From the NCBI GenBank assembly GCA_905200265.1, contig CAJKJS010000072.1, positions 1 to 6,864 on the forward strand: DNA of 6,864 nt, given 5' to 3'. Shown one piece after another: positions 1 through 5,789 of this stretch. Within the stretch, counting starts at the first letter, position 1; each line of letters opens with the position of its first letter. This DNA is from an uncultured Oscillospiraceae bacterium. GTDB taxonomy: Bacteria > Bacillota > Clostridia > Oscillospirales > Acutalibacteraceae. The notes under the pieces were generated by a model. That model was not told the origin of the DNA and did no database searches. It saw nothing but the letters and a program-made list of their open reading frames with translations. Made by a program: the position numbers and the translations under genes.

Positions 1-31
1 GTACTGGGGAGGCATGGTATAAAAGCGGCAT
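1..31 (-). CDS. 5' end of an unidentified gene leaving the window
   Basis: Reading the minus strand, an ATG at base 31 opens a frame that stays open to the window edge and encodes MPLLYHASPV. A strong ribosome binding site, AAAGGAGA on the minus strand (plus bases 40-47), sits 8 bases upstream of the ATG, and a plausible promoter lies further upstream at 64-93. These three signals in the right order are the only evidence for the gene. Ten residues are too few to assign a family, so no function is proposed. It is divergent from csoR, and a CsoR-like half-site lies near its expected transcription start, so copper-linked control is possible but unproven. Confidence 0.5.
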   Translation of the reverse strand, partial: MPLLYHASPV

Positions 32-55
32 TTTCCTTATCTCCTTTCACAATCG

Positions 56-64
56 ATAGGGGTA
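56..64 (-). promoter_or_regulatory. Possible CsoR half-site near the leftward start
   Basis: The minus strand reads TACCCCTAT here, identical over nine bases to the left arm plus spacer of the perfect operator in the ATPase promoter (ATACCCCTATGGGTAT at 537-552). The right arm is not conserved: CGATTG stands in place of GGGTAT. It lies at the predicted transcription start, where a repressor would act. CsoR normally needs both arms, so this may be coincidence. Confidence 0.25.
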
Positions 65-93
65 GTATAGCATAGGTGGCATATTGAAAGCAA
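64..93 (-). promoter_or_regulatory. Putative promoter of the leftward partial gene
   Basis: On the minus strand a TTGCTT -35 box (plus bases 88-93) is followed after 18 bases by a TATACT -10 box (plus bases 64-69). Transcription would start near base 57, about 26 bases before the ATG at 31. The -10 box is good and the -35 box moderate. Confidence 0.45.
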
Positions 94-129
94 ACAGCCT
101 GCTCCCAAAATGAGGAAGCAAGCCGTTTG
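91..129. repeat. 13-base inverted repeat between divergent promoters
   Basis: CAAACAGCCTGCT (91-103) and AGCAAGCCGTTTG (117-129) are inverted copies with two mismatches and a 13-base loop. In a minus-strand transcript both mismatches become G-U pairs, so all 13 positions could pair. The outer ends overlap the -35 boxes of the leftward gene (88-93) and of csoR (127-132). It could be an operator read by another regulator or the hairpin of a leftward terminator, although the following T run is poor. Confidence 0.4.
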
Positions 130-155
130 ACAAGAAAACGGGATTTTGATAGAAT
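127..155 (+). promoter_or_regulatory. csoR promoter
   Basis: A consensus -35 box TTGACA (127-132) is followed after exactly 17 bases by TAGAAT (150-155), one change from the consensus -10. Transcription should start near base 162, about 27 bases before the csoR ATG. Confidence 0.8.
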
Positions 156-159
156 ACTT

Positions 160-176
160 ATACTCCTAACGGGTGG
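160..176 (+). promoter_or_regulatory. Degenerate candidate CsoR operator at the csoR start
   Basis: ATACTCCTAACGGGTGG resembles the ATACCC-N4-GGGTAT operators upstream of the ATPase, but with a five-base spacer and several mismatches. It covers the expected csoR transcription start, which would suit weak autoregulation. The match is poor enough to be chance. Confidence 0.3.
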
Positions 177-188
177 AAGGTGAATGAG

Positions 189-464
189 ATGAGACAATGC
201 ATGGATGCCGATAACCTGCATCGCCGGTTAAAAAAGATTATTGGGCAGGTACAGGCTATTGACCGTATGGTGGATGAAGATGTACCGTGCGAAGATATTC
301 TGTCGCAGATCAATGCCGCTAAATCGGCCCTGAATAAAGTGGGGCAGGTCGTGTTGGAAGGCCACATTCGTCATTGTGTACGGGATGGAATTGAACACGG
401 CGACGCTGATCAAACCATTGAAAAGTTCACAAAAGCAGTGGAACGTTTTGCTAATATGCAGTAA
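189..464 (+). CDS. csoR: CsoR-type copper-sensing transcriptional repressor
   Basis: This 91-residue all-helical protein belongs to the CsoR/RcnR family of cytosolic metal-sensing repressors, which bind operator DNA as a tetramer and release it on binding metal. The Cu(I)-sensing ligand set is visible as Cys34, His59 and Cys63, with the Cys-25-His-4-Cys spacing of characterised CsoR proteins. Glu78 matches the acidic second-shell residue. The core stretch LHRRLKKIIGQVQAIDRM is typical of the family, and nickel-type RcnR or formaldehyde-type FrmR ligands are not seen. I chose ATG 189 because GGAAGGTGA (175-183) lies five bases upstream. A GTG at 180 is in frame and would add three residues, but its spacing is worse. 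The gene has its own promoter and terminator and precedes a metal ATPase whose promoter holds two matching operators, which strongly supports its role as that gene's repressor. Confidence 0.93.
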   Translation: MRQCMDADNLHRRLKKIIGQVQAIDRMVDEDVPCEDILSQINAAKSALNKVGQVVLEGHIRHCVRDGIEHGDADQTIEKFTKAVERFANMQ

Positions 465-496
465 TTTTGGCGCGAAAGGTCATGGCGCCGTAAGGA

Positions 497-525
497 AAAG
501 CCGCCCAAATAGGGCTGCTTTTTTT
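497..525 (+). terminator. Intrinsic terminator after csoR
   Basis: AGCCGCCC (499-506) pairs with GGGCTGCT (512-519) around a five-base loop, with one C-T mismatch, followed by a run of Ts to 525. It should end most csoR transcripts, so the ATPase depends on its own promoter, whose -35 box begins two bases after the T run. Confidence 0.72.
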
Positions 526-526
526 G

Positions 527-555
527 TTGACAGGGGATACCCCTATGGGTATAAT
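527..555 (+). promoter_or_regulatory. Consensus promoter of the metal ATPase gene
   Basis: TTGACA (527-532) and TATAAT (550-555) match the sigma-A consensus at all twelve positions with the ideal 17-base spacer. Such a strong promoter would be costly if unregulated; the operators within and just after it explain how it is kept off. Transcription is expected near base 562. Confidence 0.92.
537..552 (+). promoter_or_regulatory. CsoR operator 1, perfect palindromic arms
   Basis: ATACCC, a four-base CTAT spacer and GGGTAT form perfect inverted arms that match the known form of CsoR operators (ATACCC and GGGTAT arms around a short centre). The site fills the gap between the -35 and -10 boxes and overlaps the -10, so bound CsoR would block RNA polymerase directly. 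Confidence 0.85.
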
Positions 556-561
556 ATACCT

Positions 562-578
562 ATACCCCCATGGGTTAT
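562..578 (+). promoter_or_regulatory. CsoR operator 2 at the transcription start
   Basis: ATACCC-CCAT-GGGTTAT is a second copy of the operator pattern with one extra T in the right arm. Its centre is 25 bases from the centre of operator 1, about 2.4 helical turns, so two repressor tetramers would lie on different but close faces of the DNA. It begins at the expected transcription start. Confidence 0.7.
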
Positions 579-594
579 GAAAGGGTGTTGCGTC

Positions 595-2472
595 ATGAAA
601 AAAGGTATCGAAAAACTGGAGCGTTTTTTGGAATGGGGCGGAATAAAAAAAGATATTATTCTGCTTGCCATTTCAGGGGTAGCGCTGCTCATCAGTATCT
701 TTCATCTTTTGCCACTGCCGTTTGATGCGGCATGGGTCGCCATTTTCCTATGTGGGATTCCCATTATTCTGGAAGCCATTATTGGATTGATTACAGCTTT
801 TGATATTAAGGCAGATGTACTGGTGTCCATGGCGCTAATCGCTTCCGTTTGTATTGGAGAAGATTTTGCAGCGGGGGAAGTTGCCTTTATCATGCAGCTG
901 GGGGCTCTACTCGAAGATATCACGGTGGCTAAGGCCCGGGCGGGTATTGAAAAACTCGTTCATTTAACACCCCAGACAGCCCGTATTCTGCATGGGCAGA
1001 CGGAAACCATTATCCCCGCCGAACAAGTACAAATCGGCGATATCATCCGAGTGTTACCCGGGGAAACAATTCCTGTAGATGGGGAGATTCTTTCGGGACA
1101 AACATCGATTAACCAAGCCGTTATGACGGGGGAATCCTTACCGGTGGATAAAACAGCGGGGGACGAAGTGGCCAGCGGAACGGTCAATCAGTTTGGCTCG
1201 TTTACAATGAAAGCTACCAAGGTGGGGGAAGACAGTTCCATTCAGCGTATGATTCGGCTGGTTCAATCAGCCGATGCGGGCAAAGCCAAAATTGTGGGGA
1301 TTGCCGACCGGTGGGCCACGTGGATTGTGGTGATTGCTTTGACGGCAGCTGCGATTACATGGCTAGCGACCGGGCAAATTATTCGCGCTGTTACGATTTT
1401 GGTTGTATTTTGTCCCTGTGCACTGGTGTTGGCGACTCCAACCGCGATTATGGCAGCAATTGGTAATGCGACCAAACACGGCTTTTTAATTCGGGAAGGC
1501 GATGCGCTGGAACGGTTGGCCAGTGTGGAAAAAGTAACCTTTGATAAAACGGGAACTCTCACGTATGGTACGCCCACGGTAACAGCCGTAGAAAGTGTGT
1601 CTTCATATAGCCAGGAAGAGCTCTATAAACTGGCGGCTGCCGTCGAGCAGTATTCCGAGCATCCGCTAGGGAAGGCCATTGTGCGCTGTTTTCAGGAAGA
1701 GACACAGCAAGCGATTCCGACAGCCAGCGATTTTCATATGATTCCCGGGCAAGGGGTTACAGCTGTGGTAAACGGGCAAACCATACAGGCCGGAACAATC
1801 CAAATGATGAAAAACGGGGGAACGGGTGCTTGTGAAAATCTCGTTGCAAAGGCCGATGCATACCGCAATCAGGGCTGTACCGTAACGTATTTAGCTGTAG
1901 ACGAACTGGTAGCCGGATTCCTGGTGCTTTCCGATACCATTCGGGAAGAAAGCAGCGGCATGATTCAAAAACTGCATGACCTGCACGTACAGCCGGTTTT
2001 GCTCACCGGTGATAATCGCAACGCAGCCTCCTTTATTGCCGGTCAATTGGGTATCAAGGAAATCCACGCCAATTGCTTGCCGGAAGATAAACTTCGCTAT
2101 ATTGATGAGTCTATTCAAAATGGTCACCCCGTTTGCATGATTGGAGATGGCATTAACGATGCGCCGGCACTCAAAACAGCCAGCGTAGGGATTGCCATGG
2201 GCGGCGTGGGCAGTGATATTGCCGTAGAAGCCGCCGACATGGCACTGGTGGATGATGAAATCCGAGAATTGCCCCATTTGCTTGCTTTGTCCAAACGGAT
2301 GATGAAAACAATCAAAGTCAATCTATCCTTTTCTATGGGACTTAATTTCCTGGCTATTATTTTAGCTATTACCGGGCTTCTGGGACCTGTCGTTGGAGCG
2401 TTGGTGCATAACGCGGGGTCGGTACTGGTAATCCTAAATTCGGCTTTCCTTCTAAAGTGGCGAAAAAAGTGA
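595..2472 (+). CDS. P1B-type heavy-metal-transporting ATPase, CsoR-controlled
   Basis: This 625-residue membrane pump should couple ATP hydrolysis to export of a soft metal ion. Eight membrane helices are predicted: two before the core pair (about 20-40 and 44-66), two more (73-110), two around the CPC site (240-290) and two at the end (574-596, 598-620). The catalytic motifs are complete: TGES 178-181 (actuator), CPC 273-275 (metal pathway), DKTGT with phosphorylated Asp317, HP 356-357 (nucleotide domain) and GDGIND 517-522. There is no N-terminal CxxC metal-binding domain. The last helix carries HNAGS (605-609) in place of the copper-type Met-x-x-Ser or zinc-type Asp, so the substrate is not certain although the gene sits under CsoR operators. 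ATG 595 was chosen because AAAGGGTG (580-587) lies seven bases upstream and the start follows the promoter. An ATG at 577 lies inside operator 2 without a ribosome site. Confidence 0.92.
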   Translation: MKKGIEKLERFLEWGGIKKDIILLAISGVALLISIFHLLPLPFDAAWVAIFLCGIPIILEAIIGLITAFDIKADVLVSMALIASVCIGEDFAAGEVAFIMQLGALLEDITVAKARAGIEKLVHLTPQTARILHGQTETIIPAEQVQIGDIIRVLPGETIPVDGEILSGQTSINQAVMTGESLPVDKTAGDEVASGTVNQFGSFTMKATKVGEDSSIQRMIRLVQSADAGKAKIVGIADRWATWIVVIALTAAAITWLATGQIIRAVTILVVFCPCALVLATPTAIMAAIGNATKHGFLIREGDALERLASVEKVTFDKTGTLTYGTPTVTAVESVSSYSQEELYKLAAAVEQYSEHPLGKAIVRCFQEETQQAIPTASDFHMIPGQGVTAVVNGQTIQAGTIQMMKNGGTGACENLVAKADAYRNQGCTVTYLAVDELVAGFLVLSDTIREESSGMIQKLHDLHVQPVLLTGDNRNAASFIAGQLGIKEIHANCLPEDKLRYIDESIQNGHPVCMIGDGINDAPALKTASVGIAMGGVGSDIAVEAADMALVDDEIRELPHLLALSKRMMKTIKVNLSFSMGLNFLAIILAITGLLGPVVGALVHNAGSVLVILNSAFLLKWRKK

Positions 2473-2484
2473 TATAATGGACGA

Positions 2485-2524
2485 AAATCCCTGTTCACGT
2501 AAAACCGAACAGGGATTTCTTTTT
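2485..2524 (+). terminator. Intrinsic terminator after the metal ATPase
   Basis: AAATCCCTGTTC (2485-2496) and GAACAGGGATTT (2507-2518) form a perfect 12-bp stem with a ten-base loop, followed by CTTTTT. It starts 12 bases after the ATPase stop codon and closes the copper locus. Confidence 0.92.
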
Positions 2525-2541
2525 GGAAAAAACGGAAGTAT

Positions 2542-2570
2542 TTGCGTTTTTATAAAGGGACGATTATACT
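2542..2570 (+). promoter_or_regulatory. Promoter of the WYL regulator operon
   Basis: TTGCGT (2542-2547) and TATACT (2565-2570) are separated by 17 bases, just after the previous terminator and about 55 bases before the regulator's ATG. The region after it is A-rich. No convincing operator palindrome was seen. Confidence 0.65.
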
Positions 2571-2625
2571 AAAATAAAAAAAATCGGGCAATGAATAACC
2601 GTGTAGCCAAACGGGAGGGACAGGT

Positions 2626-3585
2626 ATGAAAATAGACCGCATGCTGGAAATTGTCTTTATCCTGATGAATCAGGATAAAGTGTCGGCACGAAACCTCTCG
2701 GAGCGTTTTGGCGTATCAGTCAGGACCATTCAGCGGGATATGGAGAGCCTGTCGCTTGCCGGTGTTCCGGTGACGTCATTGGGCGGAAGGGAAGGTGGAT
2801 ATGCCATTTTGCCTTCATTCCGCATTAAAAATGGCGAAGTAAAAGAAGAGGAGCAACAGATTATTGTAAAGGCCCTGCAAAGTCTGGCGACTACCTATTC
2901 CAGCGAACCCCTTCGTTCTGTAATGGAAAAATATCGTGCCCTAGTAGAAAATAAAGGACAAGATAAAATCTATTGGGATTTTGGTGTTACAGGAGAAAAC
3001 CGACCGGTACAAGAAAAAAACGCTCTGCTTCAAACAGCCATAAAAGAACGAAAACTAGTTTCGTTTGCGTACTGCAATGCAAAAGGCGATCAATCCCATC
3101 GTCTGGTAGAGCCACTGGCGATTCACTATAAGTGGTATGCTTGGTATTTATTTGCCTTTTGGCCACAGGAAAAAGCATACCGCACTTTTAAAGTCGCGCG
3201 CATCCGTGATTTACAGATACAGGGGAAAGCAGATGGATGGGAACACGGTGATATCCAGCAGCGGATGAAAGAAGCGGAAACTGCGTATTATCAAACCTGT
3301 ATCCCGATTGAAATTCATTTTGCAAAAGAAGAGCAAAGCCTGATGGAAGAATACTTTCCCGATTGTCCTGTTGAACCGATCGATGAAAAAACGTGCCGTC
3401 TTTTTCTTCATGTGCCGGAAAACGAGCGGTTGTGGAAAGCGTTGCTACTGAGTTTTGGGGATCGTGTCCAAGTGGTCGGACCCGATTCTTACCGGCGCAG
3501 CTTAATTGAGACAGCCGAAAAATTTTTGTCGAACTACGACAGACAGGTGTCGCACCTTGATGATACACTGGGTGCATCAACATAA
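2626..3585 (+). CDS. HTH and WYL domain transcriptional regulator (YafY-like)
   Basis: This 319-residue cytosolic protein has the usual architecture of the YafY/PafC-like regulator family. A DeoR-type winged helix-turn-helix occupies about residues 1-60 (recognition stretch VSVRTIQRDMESL, wing GGREGGYAIL). A WYL domain follows at about 135-200, with the signature Trp173-Tyr174-Leu175 inside HYKWYAWYLFAF and basic residues at RTFKVARIRDL. A C-terminal WCX-type extension covers about 222-305. WYL domains are thought to sense ligands, often nucleic acid or nucleotide-like molecules, but the effector here is unknown. The length is normal. GGGAGGG (2613-2619) sits six bases before the ATG. It has its own promoter and is followed after 16 bases by an iron-sulfur protein gene whose ribosome site overlaps this stop codon, so the two are probably co-transcribed and that gene is a likely target. 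Confidence 0.9.
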   Translation: MKIDRMLEIVFILMNQDKVSARNLSERFGVSVRTIQRDMESLSLAGVPVTSLGGREGGYAILPSFRIKNGEVKEEEQQIIVKALQSLATTYSSEPLRSVMEKYRALVENKGQDKIYWDFGVTGENRPVQEKNALLQTAIKERKLVSFAYCNAKGDQSHRLVEPLAIHYKWYAWYLFAFWPQEKAYRTFKVARIRDLQIQGKADGWEHGDIQQRMKEAETAYYQTCIPIEIHFAKEEQSLMEEYFPDCPVEPIDEKTCRLFLHVPENERLWKALLLSFGDRVQVVGPDSYRRSLIETAEKFLSNYDRQVSHLDDTLGAST

Positions 3586-3601
3586 AGGAGGTTGCGACTT
3601 G

Positions 3602-4279
3602 ATGGATGCCCAACATGTAAAAAAGATCGTATTTTCTTTGGGAGCCGATCTCTGTGGGATTGCCAGTATCGACCGCTTTGATGAAGCCCCTGAAGGATAT
3701 CATCCCCGGGATGTACTCCCCACTTGCCGGTCAGTGATCAGTTTTGCCTGCCGGTTCCCAGCAGGAGTTCTTCACAGTCCGTCGCCAGTTGTGTACACCC
3801 GCATCCGCAATTCCATCACCGATAAAATAGACCGAATAGCTTTGGACATTTGCATCGAAATGGAAAAGCACCATATTCATTGTGTGCCGGTTCCTGCGAA
3901 TGAAAGCGAGTTCGACGAACGTACGGGGAGGTATCGGTCCATCGTATCACAAAAACACGCGGCCCAGGCAGCAGGGCTGGGCACAATTGGCCGCCATTCG
4001 CTCTTACTTACACCCGAATTTGGCAGCATGATTTGGCTTGGCATGGTACTGTGCGAGCAGGAATTGGAACCCGATGAAAGAAAACCGAGTATGTGCACAA
4101 ATTGCGATATTTGTGTAAAAGCCTGCCCCGTGCATGCATTGGATGGACCGGAGCTCGATCAAATGGCTTGTTGGAATCATGCATTTGGAGATGATCCCAA
4201 ACGGCATATTTGGCGAATCGCCTGCCATGCCTGCCGGGATAGTTGCCCCTACAATTTGGGAAAGGAAAATGCCTGGTAA
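3602..4279 (+). CDS. Short epoxyqueuosine reductase-like 4Fe-4S protein
   Basis: This 225-residue protein resembles the catalytic part of QueG (COG1600), the cobalamin and iron-sulfur enzyme that completes queuosine synthesis in tRNA. The N-terminus (LGADLCGIASIDRF) and the block AAGLGTIGRHSLLLTPEFGS (122-141) follow the family pattern. A double-cluster ferredoxin module comes next: Cys165, 168, 171 and 175 in a CxxCxxCxxxCP motif, then Cys190 and Cys208, 211 and 215. It is far shorter than QueG (about 380 residues) and lacks the C-terminal HEAT-like region that helps bind tRNA, so a true QueG role is doubtful. It is better called a family member of unknown substrate. Start ATG 3602 lies ten bases after AAAGGAGG (3584-3591); an adjacent in-frame TTG at 3599 is possible. 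It shares an operon with the upstream WYL regulator. Confidence 0.85.
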   Translation: MDAQHVKKIVFSLGADLCGIASIDRFDEAPEGYHPRDVLPTCRSVISFACRFPAGVLHSPSPVVYTRIRNSITDKIDRIALDICIEMEKHHIHCVPVPANESEFDERTGRYRSIVSQKHAAQAAGLGTIGRHSLLLTPEFGSMIWLGMVLCEQELEPDERKPSMCTNCDICVKACPVHALDGPELDQMACWNHAFGDDPKRHIWRIACHACRDSCPYNLGKENAW

Positions 4280-4298
4280 CTTTTGTGAAGTAGGATGA

Positions 4299-4330
4299 AA
4301 AAAGGACCGTTTTTATAAACGGTCCTTTTT
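4299..4330. terminator. Bidirectional terminator between convergent genes
   Basis: A 14-bp perfect stem, AAAAAGGACCGTTT (4299-4312) with AAACGGTCCTTTTT (4317-4330), closes on a four-base TTAT loop. The A and T runs at its two ends give a T tract on both strands, so it can end the rightward Fe-S protein transcript and the leftward desulfidase transcript, whose stop codon is 15 bases away. Confidence 0.93.
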
Positions 4331-4345
4331 GATTGGAAAAGAATC

Positions 4346-5632
4346 TTAAGAAGAAGACTCCTGGGTCATCATGTCAATAATCACCCGGTCAGTTTCATAC
4401 ATACCACGCCGTCCTAGCTCCCCAACATTGTGAATCGTATTTTCTACACCGGTGCTAACAATTCCGTCGCCGCTATGGAATTGCTGTCCCTGTAAATACA
4501 TCTGGTACCCAAAGATACCGGCTTCTACTGCCATAGCGATTTTCGCTGCACAACTGGATTTAGCCCCGTCACAAATCACGCCGGACTGAAAAGCCAATGC
4601 GTTTACAATGGTGTGCTTTACCTGGTCATACCCGCCACCTAGCAAATAACAAATGCCAGCCCCAGCTCCAGCACCGGCGCTTACGGCCCCGCAAAAAGCG
4701 GATAAACGGCCAATAAAAGTTTTCTGATGTATCGTGCACAGATCGGCTACTGCCAAGGCCCGATACATGCGTTCTTCGTCGATATGATAACTTCTGGCGT
4801 ATTCAATCACAGGGACCGAAGCCGTAATACCCTGATTGCCGCTGCCCGAAACAATAATCACCGGCATTTCGCATCCGTTCATGCGCGCATCCGAACCGGC
4901 GGCTGCTTTGGCACGGGCCCGCAGTACAACGGAATCTTCGCCGCAGGATAGCAGCACTTTTCCGATGTTGGCGCCATATGTGTGATGCAAACCGGCTTCG
5001 GCAATGGCCATATTACATTGCACCTGAGGTTCTAAAAGAGGGCGTAGGTCATGAAGATCCACACTGTCGGCAAAATCTACAATATCCCGAATATTTAATA
5101 TAGAACGATCGGTCAGAGCAGTTTCTTTTTCCCCTTCCACAGGAATATCCAGTAGGATTTCTCCATTCTTTTCCAAATGGACCAGGTTTGTATGATAATT
5201 GGCGATTCGCAAGGTTACCGCGTTGGTTCCCGCCTGTAAACGGATGATATAATCAAAGGTTAATGTGGAATCAGCCGGATGGACTTCGATACAATGGGAT
5301 TGCAAAAAGGCAGCAATCGCATTCTGCTGTTCAGCGGTAACCGCAGCGATTACTTCCAGCTTTTTGGCGGCTTGTCCGGCCACCAGCCCAGCTGCCACGG
5401 CGGCAGGAATGCCCCGCAATCCGCCGGTGTGGGGGACAATCACACTTTTTACATTTTTAATCAAATTGCCGCTGACCCAAACCGTAATGGTTTCTGGCAG
5501 GGTACCCAGTGTTTCTCTGGCCACAGCGGCACCATACGCCAAAGCAATAGGTTCGGTACAGCCCATAGCCGGTACCAGTTCTTCCCGCAAAATTTGTAAA
5601 TAATCGCGATAACGTTGACAGGATGTATCCAT
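4346..5632 (-). CDS. cyuA: UPF0597 L-cysteine desulfidase / serine dehydratase-like enzyme
   Basis: This 428-residue protein matches the UPF0597 family, which includes E. coli CyuA (YhaM) and the archaeal CdsB desulfidase. Family members break L-cysteine into pyruvate, ammonia and sulfide with an oxygen-sensitive 4Fe-4S cluster rather than pyridoxal phosphate. Family blocks are seen in order: EELVPAMGCTEPIALA with Cys25, VSGNLIKN (53-60), SDARM (247-251), GSGNQGITA (263-271), LSAFCGA with Cys314, and GVICDGAKSSCAAK with Cys354 and Cys361, the likely cluster cysteines. The length is normal for the family. ATG 5632 was chosen because GAGGGG (plus 5643-5648) lies ten bases upstream and a strong promoter lies just beyond. 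The open frame continues upstream to 5887, but that would run through the promoter. Some related proteins act on serine or other thiols, so the exact substrate is inferred. The gene is apparently monocistronic. Confidence 0.9.
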   Translation of the reverse strand: MDTSCQRYRDYLQILREELVPAMGCTEPIALAYGAAVARETLGTLPETITVWVSGNLIKNVKSVIVPHTGGLRGIPAAVAAGLVAGQAAKKLEVIAAVTAEQQNAIAAFLQSHCIEVHPADSTLTFDYIIRLQAGTNAVTLRIANYHTNLVHLEKNGEILLDIPVEGEKETALTDRSILNIRDIVDFADSVDLHDLRPLLEPQVQCNMAIAEAGLHHTYGANIGKVLLSCGEDSVVLRARAKAAAGSDARMNGCEMPVIIVSGSGNQGITASVPVIEYARSYHIDEERMYRALAVADLCTIHQKTFIGRLSAFCGAVSAGAGAGAGICYLLGGGYDQVKHTIVNALAFQSGVICDGAKSSCAAKIAMAVEAGIFGYQMYLQGQQFHSGDGIVSTGVENTIHNVGELGRRGMYETDRVIIDMMTQESSS

Positions 5633-5666
5633 GTTTGCTTCGCCCCTCGAAAGTCTATTTTGTTTT

Positions 5667-5695
5667 AGTATACGCGGTGGGGAAAATCCTGTCAA
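5667..5695 (-). promoter_or_regulatory. Promoter of the desulfidase gene
   Basis: On the minus strand TTGACA (plus 5690-5695) is followed after 17 bases by TATACT (plus 5667-5672), nearly full consensus. Transcription should start near 5660, about 28 bases before the ATG at 5632. No riboswitch-like leader fits in that space, and no clear operator was recognised. Confidence 0.85.
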
Positions 5696-5789
5696 ATTTT
5701 CTTCCTTTATAGCGAAGCTTCCATCAGTCTCCTGTATGGCAACATGGATTCGGGGCATCCTTTTCATTAGAAAGAAATGGGGGGATTTA

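Noticed and set aside
469..489. GGCGC / GCGCC hairpin just after csoR
   Set aside because: Only five pairs with an 11-base loop and no T run; the better terminator is at 497-525.
376..594. Long in-frame extension of the metal ATPase back to base 376, and the alternative ATG at 577
   Set aside because: The extension overlaps csoR and crosses its terminator, the ATPase promoter and both operators. ATG 577 lies in operator 2 with no ribosome site, while ATG 595 has AAAGGGTG at good spacing.
1891..2277. 128-residue minus-strand open frame inside the ATPase gene
   Set aside because: It lies wholly opposite a well-supported coding region with complete P-type ATPase motifs and shows no recognisable domain or ribosome site.
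2473..2478. TATAAT directly after the ATPase stop codon
   Set aside because: No -35 box lies at a suitable distance, and a strong terminator begins seven bases later, so it is probably chance.
2561..2586. CGATT / AATCG inverted pair around the WYL operon -10 box
   Set aside because: Five-base arms in an A-rich stretch are expected by chance; not enough to call an operator.
3506..3601. In-frame extension of the Fe-S protein into the end of the WYL regulator gene
   Set aside because: AAAGGAGG at 3584-3591 places the start at 3602, and family homology begins just after that ATG.
5714..5721. GAAGCTTC palindrome in the divergent gap
   Set aside because: Eight bases with no spacer and no second copy nearby; too short to support as an operator.
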